Below are positions 45,055 through 53,691 of a stretch of 64,000 nucleotides of DNA, piece by piece (position 1 is the stretch's first letter; each line of letters opens with the position of its first letter). The notes under the pieces are model-generated. The model ran no database searches. It was given only the letters and a program-made list of their open reading frames with translations, and had not been told where the DNA came from. The position numbers and the translations under genes were made by a program. Source of the stretch: an uncultured bacterium. Its GTDB lineage: Bacteria; Planctomycetota; UBA1135; GCA-002686595. The stretch covers positions 38,096-102,095 of the forward strand of contig CALJGV010000009.1 in the NCBI GenBank assembly GCA_938075305.1, in the 5' to 3' direction.

Positions 45055-47676
45055 TCAGCTGCCCGGAGCCGTCCAGCGCCAGACCCGGCCAGCGATCGGG
45101 CCCACCGCCATCGGGGAGCCGTCGCGCTCCTCCCCATCCGGCGCCTCTCCGAACACGGGCGACCACGATCCTCCCCTCGCCGGAGGCGCAAAACGCGCGG
45201 GCTCGGACCCGGCGTTGAGGGCGACCAGGAGCACCTCGTCCCCCAGCGTCCGCAGGAAGACCCAGAGGTCCTGCGCGTCGTCAGCGAGGTGGGTCTCGAA
45301 GCCGCCGACCCGCAGCGCCTCGTGCTCCCGGCGCAGGGCGATCGCCCCGCGGTAGAACGCGTGGTGATCCTCCATGATGAAGTTCTGCTCGGGCCGTTCG
45401 TAGGGGCCGAGGTCGGCCCAGAGCATCGGCTTTCGATTGGTCGGGTCGTCGGCGCCCCACATGCCGACCTCATCCCCGTAGTAGATCATCGGCGCGCCGA
45501 CGTAGGTCATCTGGGCGAGGGCCACCAGCCGCTGGCGCTGGAAGTGCACCTCGTCCGGCCGGCCGCTGTTGTAGTCGTCACGGCGCTGCACCTGGTTGCT
45601 CCGGTCGTAGGGCCGGTCACGGTTGAGGAGCATGGACGCGATGCGATCGGTGTCGTGGCTCCCGACCAGGTTCATCAGGGCGTAGGTGGCCTCATCGGGG
45701 TAGGCGAGGCGCAGCTCCGCGAGGCGCGCGTCGAGCGCGGACACCGAGAGCTTGCGCTCGACGTTCCCCACCCACGCGACGACGGGGTCCGCGAAGCGAT
45801 AATTCATCACCGCGTCGAAGTGCTTGCCCCCCAGCCACTCGTCAGCCCGGTGCCAGATCTCACCGGAGATGAAGGCGTCGGGGTTGATGGACTTGACGAG
45901 GGTGCGCCACTCCTCCCAGAAGTCCGCGGGGAGCTCCATCGGGACGTCGAGGCGCCAGCCGTCGATCCCGTCCGAGGGGTCACCGTCCCCGTCCGGGTCC
46001 ATCCAGCGGCGGGTCACCGCGAACAGGTGCTCCTTCACCGCGGCCGACGCCAGCCCGCCCCCCTCCTTCGCGAAGACCGGCAGGTCCCCGAAGCCCGCCC
46101 AGCCCACGTACTCGAACGGCTCCCAGGAGCGGATCTGGAACCAGTCCGCGAAGCGTGAAGCCTCCCGGTGCTCCTGGACGTCCTGGAAGGCGGGGTGAGC
46201 CACGCCCACGTGATTGAAGACCGCGTCGAGCACGACACGCAGGCCCCGGCTCTTGCAGGTGGCGAGGAAGTCGAGGAACAGCCGGTCTGACGGCGTCCAC
46301 GTCCAGGTCGCCGGGTCGAGCAGGTCCTCGCCGGCCGTGGCCGCCTCGAAGTCCTCCCCCGCGCCCAGGCTCGTATCCACGTGACGGAAGTCGGTGGCGT
46401 TGTACTTGTGGGGTCCCGCGGCCTGGAAGATCGGGTTGAGGTAGATCGCCGTGACGCCGAGCTCCACGAGGTGGTCCAGCTGCTCCTCGATGCCGGCCAG
46501 GTCCCCGCCGTACATGCGCTGGTACACGTAGTACTCCCAGAACGTCTGGCCGTCGGCGCCTTCCCACTCCGCCGGCTCCGTCCACTCGCTCGTCCAGGCC
46601 CGGACGGGCTCCGGATCGTTCGAGACATCGCCGTTGCGGAATCGCTCGGGGAAGATCTGGTACCAGATCGCGTTCTTCGCCCAGTCGGGGGTCTCCAGCG
46701 TGGCGTAGGCCGCCGGGTCGTAGTCGTGGACCCGCGGATCCCCGACGCAGAGGGACTCGGTCTCCAGCCCGAAGGTGTAGCGGGCCCGCTCCTCGGCCCG
46801 GTCCATGTCGACCTGCCAGAACTGGAATGGGTCAGGGGAGGGCACGCGCTCCATGGGATAGATCGCGCCGCCGTCCACGAGCAGCGACACACCGGTCACG
46901 TCCCCCGCGAGGGTGCGGTAGCGCACGCGCCATCGGCCACCGGGGAGGCGGTGGAGGTAGAGCGGCTCCTCGGGGTCGTGGGTCAGCCCCTCGGTTCGGA
47001 TGCCGCCCACGGATGGTCCAAGGTCCAGCCCGTCGGGCTGGCCGAGTGATCCGAGGCGGAGGATCGAGTTGCAGGACTCGAACCCATCGTCCTCAGCCTC
47101 GGCGTTGGTCGGGTCGGGGACCCACTCCCGCCCGTCGAGGCAGAACTTGTAGCGGTAGGCCCCGCTGCGGAGGCTGACCTCTGCACGCCAACGCCCGTCG
47201 GCGGCGCGCTCCATGGGCGCCGCCTCGAGGTTCCACCCGTTGAAGTCCCCGGCGAGGGAGACCCGCTCCGCGTCGCGGTCGGAGGCCAGGGTGAAGACCA
47301 CACGCCAGCGGCCGGCCCCCGGCTCCTCGTCCACCTCGACGGACTCGGGCAGGCGCCCAGCCTGCCCCAGACCGATGTCGATCTGCTCGAGCCCCGGCCA
47401 AGCCTCGACGTCCGCCGAGTCCGCCTCGCGGGTCACGCCGGACTCTCCCTCGAAGCGCAGCGTGAGCACCGCGAGGAGGAGGACGCACAGAATGAGGGAA
47501 GGCAGGAGCAAGGGGAGCGGGCAGTCGGGGAAGGGGGCCAGGACTCGATGCCATCGATCGCGGCCCAGGATGGTGCCGAGAGGGAGGGCAACCTCCTCGC
47601 TACATCGGCTGGAATGCCCCCTGAGCGGCACTCCGGGGGCCAAGAACTTCTGTTCTCCTGCCCGGCTCGGATCCAT
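45055..47676 (-). CDS. Exported/membrane-anchored GH13 alpha-amylase/neopullulanase with CBM48- and CBM34-like N-terminal modules
   Basis: TM LPLLLPSLILCVLLLAVLTLRF; CBM48-like VSLAGDFNGWNLEAAPMERAADGRWRAEVSLRSGAYRYKFCLDGREWVPDP; GH13 motifs VVLDAVFNHVG, GWRLDVPME, ISGEIWH, LVGSHDTDRI. Start uncertain (ORF open to 47787; ATG 47676 chosen). Confidence 0.88.
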   Translation of the reverse strand: MDPSRAGEQKFLAPGVPLRGHSSRCSEEVALPLGTILGRDRWHRVLAPFPDCPLPLLLPSLILCVLLLAVLTLRFEGESGVTREADSADVEAWPGLEQIDIGLGQAGRLPESVEVDEEPGAGRWRVVFTLASDRDAERVSLAGDFNGWNLEAAPMERAADGRWRAEVSLRSGAYRYKFCLDGREWVPDPTNAEAEDDGFESCNSILRLGSLGQPDGLDLGPSVGGIRTEGLTHDPEEPLYLHRLPGGRWRVRYRTLAGDVTGVSLLVDGGAIYPMERVPSPDPFQFWQVDMDRAEERARYTFGLETESLCVGDPRVHDYDPAAYATLETPDWAKNAIWYQIFPERFRNGDVSNDPEPVRAWTSEWTEPAEWEGADGQTFWEYYVYQRMYGGDLAGIEEQLDHLVELGVTAIYLNPIFQAAGPHKYNATDFRHVDTSLGAGEDFEAATAGEDLLDPATWTWTPSDRLFLDFLATCKSRGLRVVLDAVFNHVGVAHPAFQDVQEHREASRFADWFQIRSWEPFEYVGWAGFGDLPVFAKEGGGLASAAVKEHLFAVTRRWMDPDGDGDPSDGIDGWRLDVPMELPADFWEEWRTLVKSINPDAFISGEIWHRADEWLGGKHFDAVMNYRFADPVVAWVGNVERKLSVSALDARLAELRLAYPDEATYALMNLVGSHDTDRIASMLLNRDRPYDRSNQVQRRDDYNSGRPDEVHFQRQRLVALAQMTYVGAPMIYYGDEVGMWGADDPTNRKPMLWADLGPYERPEQNFIMEDHHAFYRGAIALRREHEALRVGGFETHLADDAQDLWVFLRTLGDEVLLVALNAGSEPARFAPPARGGSWSPVFGEAPDGEERDGSPMAVGPIAGRVWRWTAPGS

Positions 47677-47778
47677 TGGACCGGTGCCCACGAAGACGAC
47701 GCCGTGGGGACCGAGAGCGAGGAGGGCCACCAGGCGAGGCCAGACCCCGACCGGATCCGGAGCTCTGCGCTTCGGGGG

Positions 47779-48168
47779 GTGTGGCATTCCAGCGCAGCCC
47801 TCGCCGCCACGCTGGCCCTCCTGGCCTGGTTCGCCCCCTCATGGACCGGCGATCCCCGGGCGGCGCTTCTGCCCGGCGCGCCGGGAGCGGTGATGGGCCT
47901 GCTCTTCGTCCTGGGCGCGAGGCCCACCCGTCGGCGGGCCGCCATGGTCCTCGCGACCACGACAGCGGGGTTCCTGGCCCTCGCCACCGTCGCGAGCGTG
48001 GGCTCGATCTCCCTTCTGGGGACCGAGAGGGGTCCATCAGTGGCCTTCCAGCTCGGCTGCCTGGCTGCCTCGGCCGCCTTCCTGGCCCGCTCCGCCCCGG
48101 CCTGGCGGCGGGTGAACGCCGACGGGGACCAGGCGGATCAGCTCCTCCGCATGTACGACGAGCTCTGA
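47779..48168 (+). CDS. Small hypothetical membrane protein
   Basis: Alternating TM-like segments (SSAALAATLALLAWFAPSW, AVMGLLFVLGA, AAMVLATTTAGFLALATVASVGSISLLG). Start uncertain (GTG 47779). Confidence 0.45.
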   Translation: MWHSSAALAATLALLAWFAPSWTGDPRAALLPGAPGAVMGLLFVLGARPTRRRAAMVLATTTAGFLALATVASVGSISLLGTERGPSVAFQLGCLAASAAFLARSAPAWRRVNADGDQADQLLRMYDEL

Positions 48169-48176
48169 GGGGGCGT

Positions 48177-48257
48177 GTCCCATAATGGGACGGATGGCCG
48201 CCCGAGGCGGTCCAAGAAGGCCCCCAGCCCCGTTGGCGGGTCGAGTCCCATCCGCCG
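48177..48257 (+). other. Candidate structured intergenic element
   Basis: GTCCCATAATGGGAC (7+1+7 inverted repeat, 48177-48191), then CGGATGG...CCATCCG enclosing CCGCC-CGA-GGCGG and CCCG-TTGG-CGGG hairpins. Confidence 0.3.
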
Positions 48258-48315
48258 TCAGCGGACCACCGTTTCCCGAAGAAGGGCCTGAGGCTCCGGC
48301 GCTCGGACATCCGAA

Positions 48316-48993
48316 ATGGAGATAGGGCCTGAGGGCCCCGGAGAGTTCCCCTTGGCCGATTTCATGTCCCGCTCAGTGGCCCGTCCAACGGTCCACGCCC
48401 CTGATGCCCCCCGTCACGTGATCGACGTGATGGAGACATGGATCGACCGGACCGCCGCGCGCGGCCAGCCCTTCGAGGACGGAGATGAGTTCCGCCTGGG
48501 CTTCATCTGGTTCCGCATCACCGACGACCACAAGGGCCTCCGGGTGACCGCCCCCAGGGTTGGCGACCCCGCGCTGATCTACACGGACGACTGCTCGGAG
48601 GCACTCCGGCTGGTCGCCATGCAGCGCAAGATGCTCGAGCGCTTCGGGCCCGATGCTGGCCTCTGCAACTGCAGGCAGACGGTGCTGATCGTCCGAGACC
48701 TCGACGAGTGCCAGACGACGTTCATCGACCGCCTCGCGGGAGAGATGGGTGACCGTTCCGGCTGGTACATCGGCGCCCACGACTCGAAGCTCGACGTCGG
48801 CGCGCCCGAGAACCTGAAGCTGGTGAGCCTCTGGACCATCATGAGCCGGCGCCCTGAGATCGCCCCCTACCTGCTGCTCCCCACCGGGTGGCAGGTCTCC
48901 TTCGCCAGCGGCGCGGTCGTGATGCACGACCGGCAGGTAGCACAGCCCATCAGCGGCGCGGAAGGGGTCGGTCAGCTCCCCCGGAGCGCGTGA
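48316..48993 (+). CDS. Imm33/DUF2185-like domain protein
   Basis: C-terminal GWYIGAHDSKLDVGAPENLKLVSLWTIMSRRPEIAPYLLLPTGWQVSF resembles my recollection of the Imm33/DUF2185 core; start uncertain. Confidence 0.45.
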   Translation: MEIGPEGPGEFPLADFMSRSVARPTVHAPDAPRHVIDVMETWIDRTAARGQPFEDGDEFRLGFIWFRITDDHKGLRVTAPRVGDPALIYTDDCSEALRLVAMQRKMLERFGPDAGLCNCRQTVLIVRDLDECQTTFIDRLAGEMGDRSGWYIGAHDSKLDVGAPENLKLVSLWTIMSRRPEIAPYLLLPTGWQVSFASGAVVMHDRQVAQPISGAEGVGQLPRSA

Positions 48994-49020
48994 GCTGGGC
49001 GGCCCATCTCCGGGTCGCGC

Positions 49021-49674
49021 CTACTCCTCGCTGAGCCTCCAGAGGACCCACGAGGCCACGGACCTCAGCGGCGCCCAACGCTCGCCGCGCTCCGCGAGCT
49101 CCCGCGGCTTCGGCCGGTCCTCCAGCCCGTCCAGGCGACGCAGCCCTTCCTGCAGCCCGAGATCCCCCGGGGCCAGGACGTCGAGGCGTCCGAGCCGGAA
49201 CATCAGGAACATCTGCGCGGTCCACGGGCCGATGCCACGCACCTCCACCAGCCGCTCCACGACCTCGTCGTCGGGGAGGCGGGCGATCGAGGCCAGCGGA
49301 AGCGCGCCCCGCTGCACACGGTCGCCCAGGTCGCGGAGCGCCGCGAGCTTGGCCGCCGAGAGGCCCGCGCCCCGGAGCACCTCATCGGGTAGGGCATCGA
49401 TCTCCTCGGGCCTCGGGAAGCGCCTTCCGGGGGTGAGGTCCCGGACGCGGTCATGGATCGTGCGCGCCGCGGCCCCGGCGAGCTGCTGGTAAATGACCGA
49501 TCGCGCGAGCGCATGAAAGTGAGACCCCGCCTGACCAGGAGTCGGGAACCCGGGGAACGGCGCCAGCCTGCGTCGGGCCTTCCCGAGCAGGGGGTCCCTG
49601 CGATCCAGGCCCCTGAGGGCGGAGGCAGACGGAGCGCCCGCGGCGAGGACGTCCTTGCGGCTGGGATGGGGCAT
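49021..49674 (-). CDS. DNA-3-methyladenine glycosylase (AlkA/HhH-GPD superfamily)
   Basis: FHALARSVIYQQLAGAAARTIHDRV, HhH VERLVEVRGIGPWTAQMFLMFRLGRLDVLAPGDLGLQEGL with catalytic Asp. ATG at 49674 chosen. Confidence 0.9.
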   Translation of the reverse strand: MPHPSRKDVLAAGAPSASALRGLDRRDPLLGKARRRLAPFPGFPTPGQAGSHFHALARSVIYQQLAGAAARTIHDRVRDLTPGRRFPRPEEIDALPDEVLRGAGLSAAKLAALRDLGDRVQRGALPLASIARLPDDEVVERLVEVRGIGPWTAQMFLMFRLGRLDVLAPGDLGLQEGLRRLDGLEDRPKPRELAERGERWAPLRSVASWVLWRLSEE

Positions 49675-49829
49675 CGTCCCATTCTGCCTCTCGCGTCTGC
49701 ATTGAATGGGGATATTGCGAGATCGAACCGAGCGCAACCTCAAGACCACCTCGCGGGAGTTTCGACGAGTTCCAACCGGAGCCCCTGCCAGGGCAAACCC
49801 GGCCGATAGCGGCCAGCGAGGAGGCGGAA

Positions 49830-50471
49830 ATGCGAGGGGACTCACCCAGGAACAGACGGTTCATCAGCTTCGGCGCGATCGCGCTGAGCAGCTACCTCGC
49901 CAGCGCCTGCGGGTCACTCGGAGCAGAGGGCGGAGCCGTGCAGAGCGTGCAGCTCGCCGATCAGATCAAGCGCGTCAACGTGGAGGCCCATCGATCCGAC
50001 GAGACCGTGCAGGCCATGCTCACGCGGCTTCAGCCGATCCTCACCTCCCGCAGTGAGGCCGCCGCCGCCGCGGCCCGGGAGCAGCTGGACGCCGCCACCC
50101 GGGCGTGCCAGCAGCAAGCGCACCAGCTGGAGCAGCAGCTCCCCGGCCTCGACGAGGAAGGGGAGGCCTTCTTCAAGCGTCGCAGGGCGGCCCTCCTCGA
50201 CATCGAGGACCCCGTGCTTCGAGCCGCTGCAGCGGCCAGGCTCGAGGTCGACCTCGAGCACTTCCTGGAGTATCAGGCGTCCGCCGTGGCAGTGCTCGAC
50301 GCCTATGAGGAGTTGAACCTCGAGCTTCACGCGATTCTCGAGGCCCTCCCGGAGCAGCCGGAGCCGAGCGAGCTCACCGAGGAAGCCCTGGACCTGCGCA
50401 ACCAGGCCTGGTCCCTGCGGATGATCCTCGAGGACTGCAAGCGAGCCGCAACCGAACTCAAGGTGCGCTGA
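49830..50471 (+). CDS. Hypothetical lipoprotein, predicted coiled coil
   Basis: Signal/lipobox ALSSYLASACGS; Q/E/A-rich helical body; AGGAGG ribosome-binding site just upstream. Confidence 0.6.
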   Translation: MRGDSPRNRRFISFGAIALSSYLASACGSLGAEGGAVQSVQLADQIKRVNVEAHRSDETVQAMLTRLQPILTSRSEAAAAAAREQLDAATRACQQQAHQLEQQLPGLDEEGEAFFKRRRAALLDIEDPVLRAAAAARLEVDLEHFLEYQASAVAVLDAYEELNLELHAILEALPEQPEPSELTEEALDLRNQAWSLRMILEDCKRAATELKVR

Positions 50472-50706
50472 GCCCGCGACCCCACCACTCCCTCACCCTG
50501 GGCCCCCAGCGTCTGCTCCACCGCCTCCCGTCCGAACGAACCTCCGTCCAGTCGTCCTTCACCAAGCCAGGGCGCCCGCTGCCGCCTCCGCCGGGCTGGC
50601 ATCGCACGCCTCCGGTCACCTGTCCTGTCCGAGAACCCAACTGCCCTTCCACTGTCCTTCCACCGCCAAGTTTCGATCACTGATCACCTGGGTTGCCATC
50701 ATCACG

Positions 50707-51303
50707 GTGTCACTCGCCGTCCCGCTCTTCCTCGGCCCCAACGCGAGCGCCACCTCCTCCAGCCCGACGGTCCTGGTCTCCGACGACGACGACAGCGGTG
50801 GCTGCGGAGGTCACTGCGACCCGACCACGCCCTTCTGCTTCGCCGACGAGAATGACTGCCCCTGCGGGAACAACGACCCGAACGGCGGCTGCGTCAACGC
50901 CTCCGGGCAGGGGTCCTTCATCACTGGCTCAGGCAGCCCCAGCGTCGCCGCGGATGACCTGGTCCTGACGGCCTTCAGCCTGCCGCCGGGGACGTTCGGG
51001 CAGTTCCTGATGGCACGGGGCACCACCCGTCTACCGCTCTCCAACAGCGGTGGACTGCTCTGCGTCGCCCCGCCGTACGGGGAGAAGATCTTCCGCATGA
51101 TGCCGGGACAGGTGAGCAACATGGGCACCTTCGAGGAGGGTCCGGGCATCGTCTCCTTCGCCAAGGCGAACAACGAGCTCCCCATCGGGGAGATCGACCC
51201 CGGCGAGACCTGGTACTTCCAGTCCTGGTTCCGCGACATGGGCGGCCCCTGCGCCGAACTCTCCGGTTCCTCGAACGCGGTCGGCGTGACCTTCACGCCC
51301 TGA
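50707..51303 (+). CDS. Small secreted protein with Planctomycete C-terminal domain
   Basis: FCFADENDCPCGNNDPNGGCVNASGQG...GETWYFQSWFRD; signal-like VAIITVSLAVPLFLGPNASA continues upstream of the GTG. Confidence 0.65.
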   Translation: MSLAVPLFLGPNASATSSSPTVLVSDDDDSGGCGGHCDPTTPFCFADENDCPCGNNDPNGGCVNASGQGSFITGSGSPSVAADDLVLTAFSLPPGTFGQFLMARGTTRLPLSNSGGLLCVAPPYGEKIFRMMPGQVSNMGTFEEGPGIVSFAKANNELPIGEIDPGETWYFQSWFRDMGGPCAELSGSSNAVGVTFTP

Positions 51304-51429
51304 GGGCGAGTCCAGTCGCCCACAGGGCCGCCGCGCCCTGATCTCGCGGGCCGTCGACCTCCCTCCGGGGGGGGCGGCGGCCCGCAGCCATTGGGACGGG
51401 TCTCCGACGGCGCCCCCGCGCCAGCCGAG

Positions 51430-53010
51430 TCAGTCCGCGGGAAGAGGGTTCGCCAGCTGGGTGATCCAGTCGTTGTGCGCCATGTAGCGCATGTCAACCC
51501 GCGCGAGGTCAACCTCGGGATCGATCATCACCTGCGACCGTCGCCCGTTGAGCCTTACCCTCGAGCGAACGAAGACCTCCGCACCCGACCAGCCGTCTGC
51601 CTCGGCTCCACCCGCGAGGACCTGGGCGTATTGGCGGATCATGTACGGACGCGTGGCCATCTTCCGGACCTGCCAGTCCTCAAGGCGAGCGGACGGATCG
51701 ACGGTCTGCACCGCGCCGTCAGCGGGGTTCCGAATGATGTACATGAGCTGCCCATCCTTGCCCCGGAGCTTCATGTGCCACGAGAAGCGGTGCCCCTCTT
51801 CCGTCCAGTGCACCACGCCTGGGATGAGGTAGTGCCGCAGGGGAATGAGCGACTGTGATGCCATCCAGAGGACGACACAGAGCGTGATCAGTCGCGTCCC
51901 GCGCGCGCGCGTCACCCCCTCGGGCGCGGGCCCGCCGGGGTTCCGCTCGTCGTGCATGGCCGGAAACAGGCTCCAAGCGATGACCATGCCTGCGAGCGCC
52001 CCGACGCTGGACGGGACAAAGGTCCAGTCCCCCCTGAAGGCCGCGGCCATCACGGCGCCCAGGGCGGCGCCAAGGAAGGCAGCGATGCTCCGGCCCGAGA
52101 GCTGTCGGAGGTCACCCACGAGCCGCCGAGGCCAGTCCGGCGGGAAGAAGATGGTCGTGACGGCCATCATCGTCCACGGGAAGATCCCGATGTTGAAGAG
52201 CCGCGTGTTGGTGAAGTGGAACGCAACGAGCACCACGAACATCACCACGCGCGTCCGGCGCCACAGCAGCAGCGGCACCGCGAGCAGGTCGATCAGGACG
52301 CCGGAGTAGCTGAAGAAGTAGGCCGTGAAGGGGTGGTGGAACGTCTGGCCGATGACCGGGAAGTCATCCCGCGACGCGAGCCAGTAGCGCATCGGCGAGC
52401 CGTGCAACCAGTCGCTATTGAGCTTGGCGATGCCGCCGAAGAAGTATGGAACGCCGACTTGGAACCGCAGGAGCCAGAGCGCCCAGGCTGGCGCGGTCCT
52501 GCTGCGGAGCGCCGGCTCGAAGCGGGCGTCCACCGAGAGGCTCCGGTTGGCGGGGACGATCGCCAGCAGGAACGTGAGCAGGCAGACCAGGTAGAAGTGG
52601 TTCAGGTACCGCGCCTCCTCGAGGAGGAACACGTACGTGAAGGCGAGGCAGAGCAGGGCGGCGCTCAGCCGGTACATCAGCCCGATCATGACGCAGAACG
52701 CCATCGCCCCCAGGAAGATGAAGTGGTAGTACATCCCATCCCCCGGCCACGGCCTGACCCACTCGAAGAGGGGATAGGGGAAGTTGTACGAGGGCTCGAT
52801 GAAGTAGCGCTCGACCCAGCCGTACCCGTAGTAGCGGGTCACCTCCCAGACCATGATCGCGCCGAACGCGATACGGAAGAACACCAGGCTGCTGATGTCG
52901 ACCCGCTGGTGCAGCGCGCGATGAGCGCGCTCCAGCCACCCGCCGCCGGCCGCCGCAGGGGGCGAATCGGTGACCGGACCGGATGGGTCGGGGGCTTCCT
53001 TGCTGGACAT
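51430..53010 (-). CDS. HTTM / vitamin K-dependent gamma-carboxylase-like membrane protein
   Basis: VDISSLVFFRIAFGAIMVWEVTRYYGYGWVERYFIEPSYNFPYPLFEWV; FQVGVPYFFGGIAKLNSDWLHGSPMRYWL; FHFTNTRLFNIGIFPW. Confidence 0.82.
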   Translation of the reverse strand: MSSKEAPDPSGPVTDSPPAAAGGGWLERAHRALHQRVDISSLVFFRIAFGAIMVWEVTRYYGYGWVERYFIEPSYNFPYPLFEWVRPWPGDGMYYHFIFLGAMAFCVMIGLMYRLSAALLCLAFTYVFLLEEARYLNHFYLVCLLTFLLAIVPANRSLSVDARFEPALRSRTAPAWALWLLRFQVGVPYFFGGIAKLNSDWLHGSPMRYWLASRDDFPVIGQTFHHPFTAYFFSYSGVLIDLLAVPLLLWRRTRVVMFVVLVAFHFTNTRLFNIGIFPWTMMAVTTIFFPPDWPRRLVGDLRQLSGRSIAAFLGAALGAVMAAAFRGDWTFVPSSVGALAGMVIAWSLFPAMHDERNPGGPAPEGVTRARGTRLITLCVVLWMASQSLIPLRHYLIPGVVHWTEEGHRFSWHMKLRGKDGQLMYIIRNPADGAVQTVDPSARLEDWQVRKMATRPYMIRQYAQVLAGGAEADGWSGAEVFVRSRVRLNGRRSQVMIDPEVDLARVDMRYMAHNDWITQLANPLPAD

Positions 53011-53183
53011 GGGGAGTGTCTCGGGGGTGAACGCAGATCGGGGCGCGCGTTCGACACGCTGGCACCCCGTTGGGCCTGACCGGAGCGGGCGCGGCGATGC
53101 GGGCGTCCGCTGCCGTCACCGGCCCGGGAGGCTGAGAGCATTAGTCTTACGAGCGAAGCGTTGGATTCACGGCCCCCGAACCT

Positions 53184-53215
53184 CAGTCATGACCGACAAT
53201 TAGCGGTCATGACTG
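53184..53215. promoter_or_regulatory. Perfect 12-bp inverted repeat over marR start codon; candidate autoregulatory operator
   Basis: CAGTCATGACCG-ACAATTAG-CGGTCATGACTG; right arm contains the ATG at 53209-53211. Confidence 0.7.
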
Positions 53216-53691
53216 CCTTCCGCTTCGGAGCCCATGAGCGGCTGCCCTTCCCCCACGTCACGGGGTACTGGGTGAACCGACTCGGATCGGCCTTCCGGAC
53301 GGAGGTCGACCGGGAGCTGAGGGAGTTCGAGCTCACCCGCCGACAGGTCGGCATGCTGCACTTCATCGCCCGCGCAGAGCGACCGACAGCCTCCGAGCTC
53401 ACCCGGCAGATGGGAGTCGACAGCACGGCGGTGACGAGGATGATCGACCGGCTCCGCGACAAGGGCCTGGTGACCCGCGAGCCTGACCCCGAGGATGGCC
53501 GGCGCCACTTGATCGGGCTCACCCCCGCTGCCCGGAAGCTCCTGCCGCGCCTCTCGAAGACCGCGCGGAAGGTCGAGCGGCTGTTCGAGGCTGGAATCCC
53601 CCGTGACCGCCTCGCGGTCTTTCACGAGGTGCTGATGAACATGCTCGAGAACGTGGATGCGGATCACTTCGAGGTGGACATCGATGAATGA
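53209..53691 (+). CDS. MarR family transcriptional regulator
   Basis: LTRRQVGMLHFIARAERPTASELTRQMGVDSTAVTRMIDRLRDKGLVTREPDPEDGRRHLIGLTPAARKLLP; upstream of an RND efflux operon. Confidence 0.92.
   Translation: MTAFRFGAHERLPFPHVTGYWVNRLGSAFRTEVDRELREFELTRRQVGMLHFIARAERPTASELTRQMGVDSTAVTRMIDRLRDKGLVTREPDPEDGRRHLIGLTPAARKLLPRLSKTARKVERLFEAGIPRDRLAVFHEVLMNMLENVDADHFEVDIDE

Noticed and set aside
44176-46158. 660-aa + strand ORF opposite malQ and the GH13 gene
   Set aside because: Shadow ORF with no domain signature; opposite strand carries clear catalytic motifs.
48192-48257. Possible tRNA (TCGAGTC T-loop-like segment, closing stem)
   Set aside because: No valid anticodon arm, D-arm or 5-bp T-stem; arms do not fit tRNA geometry.
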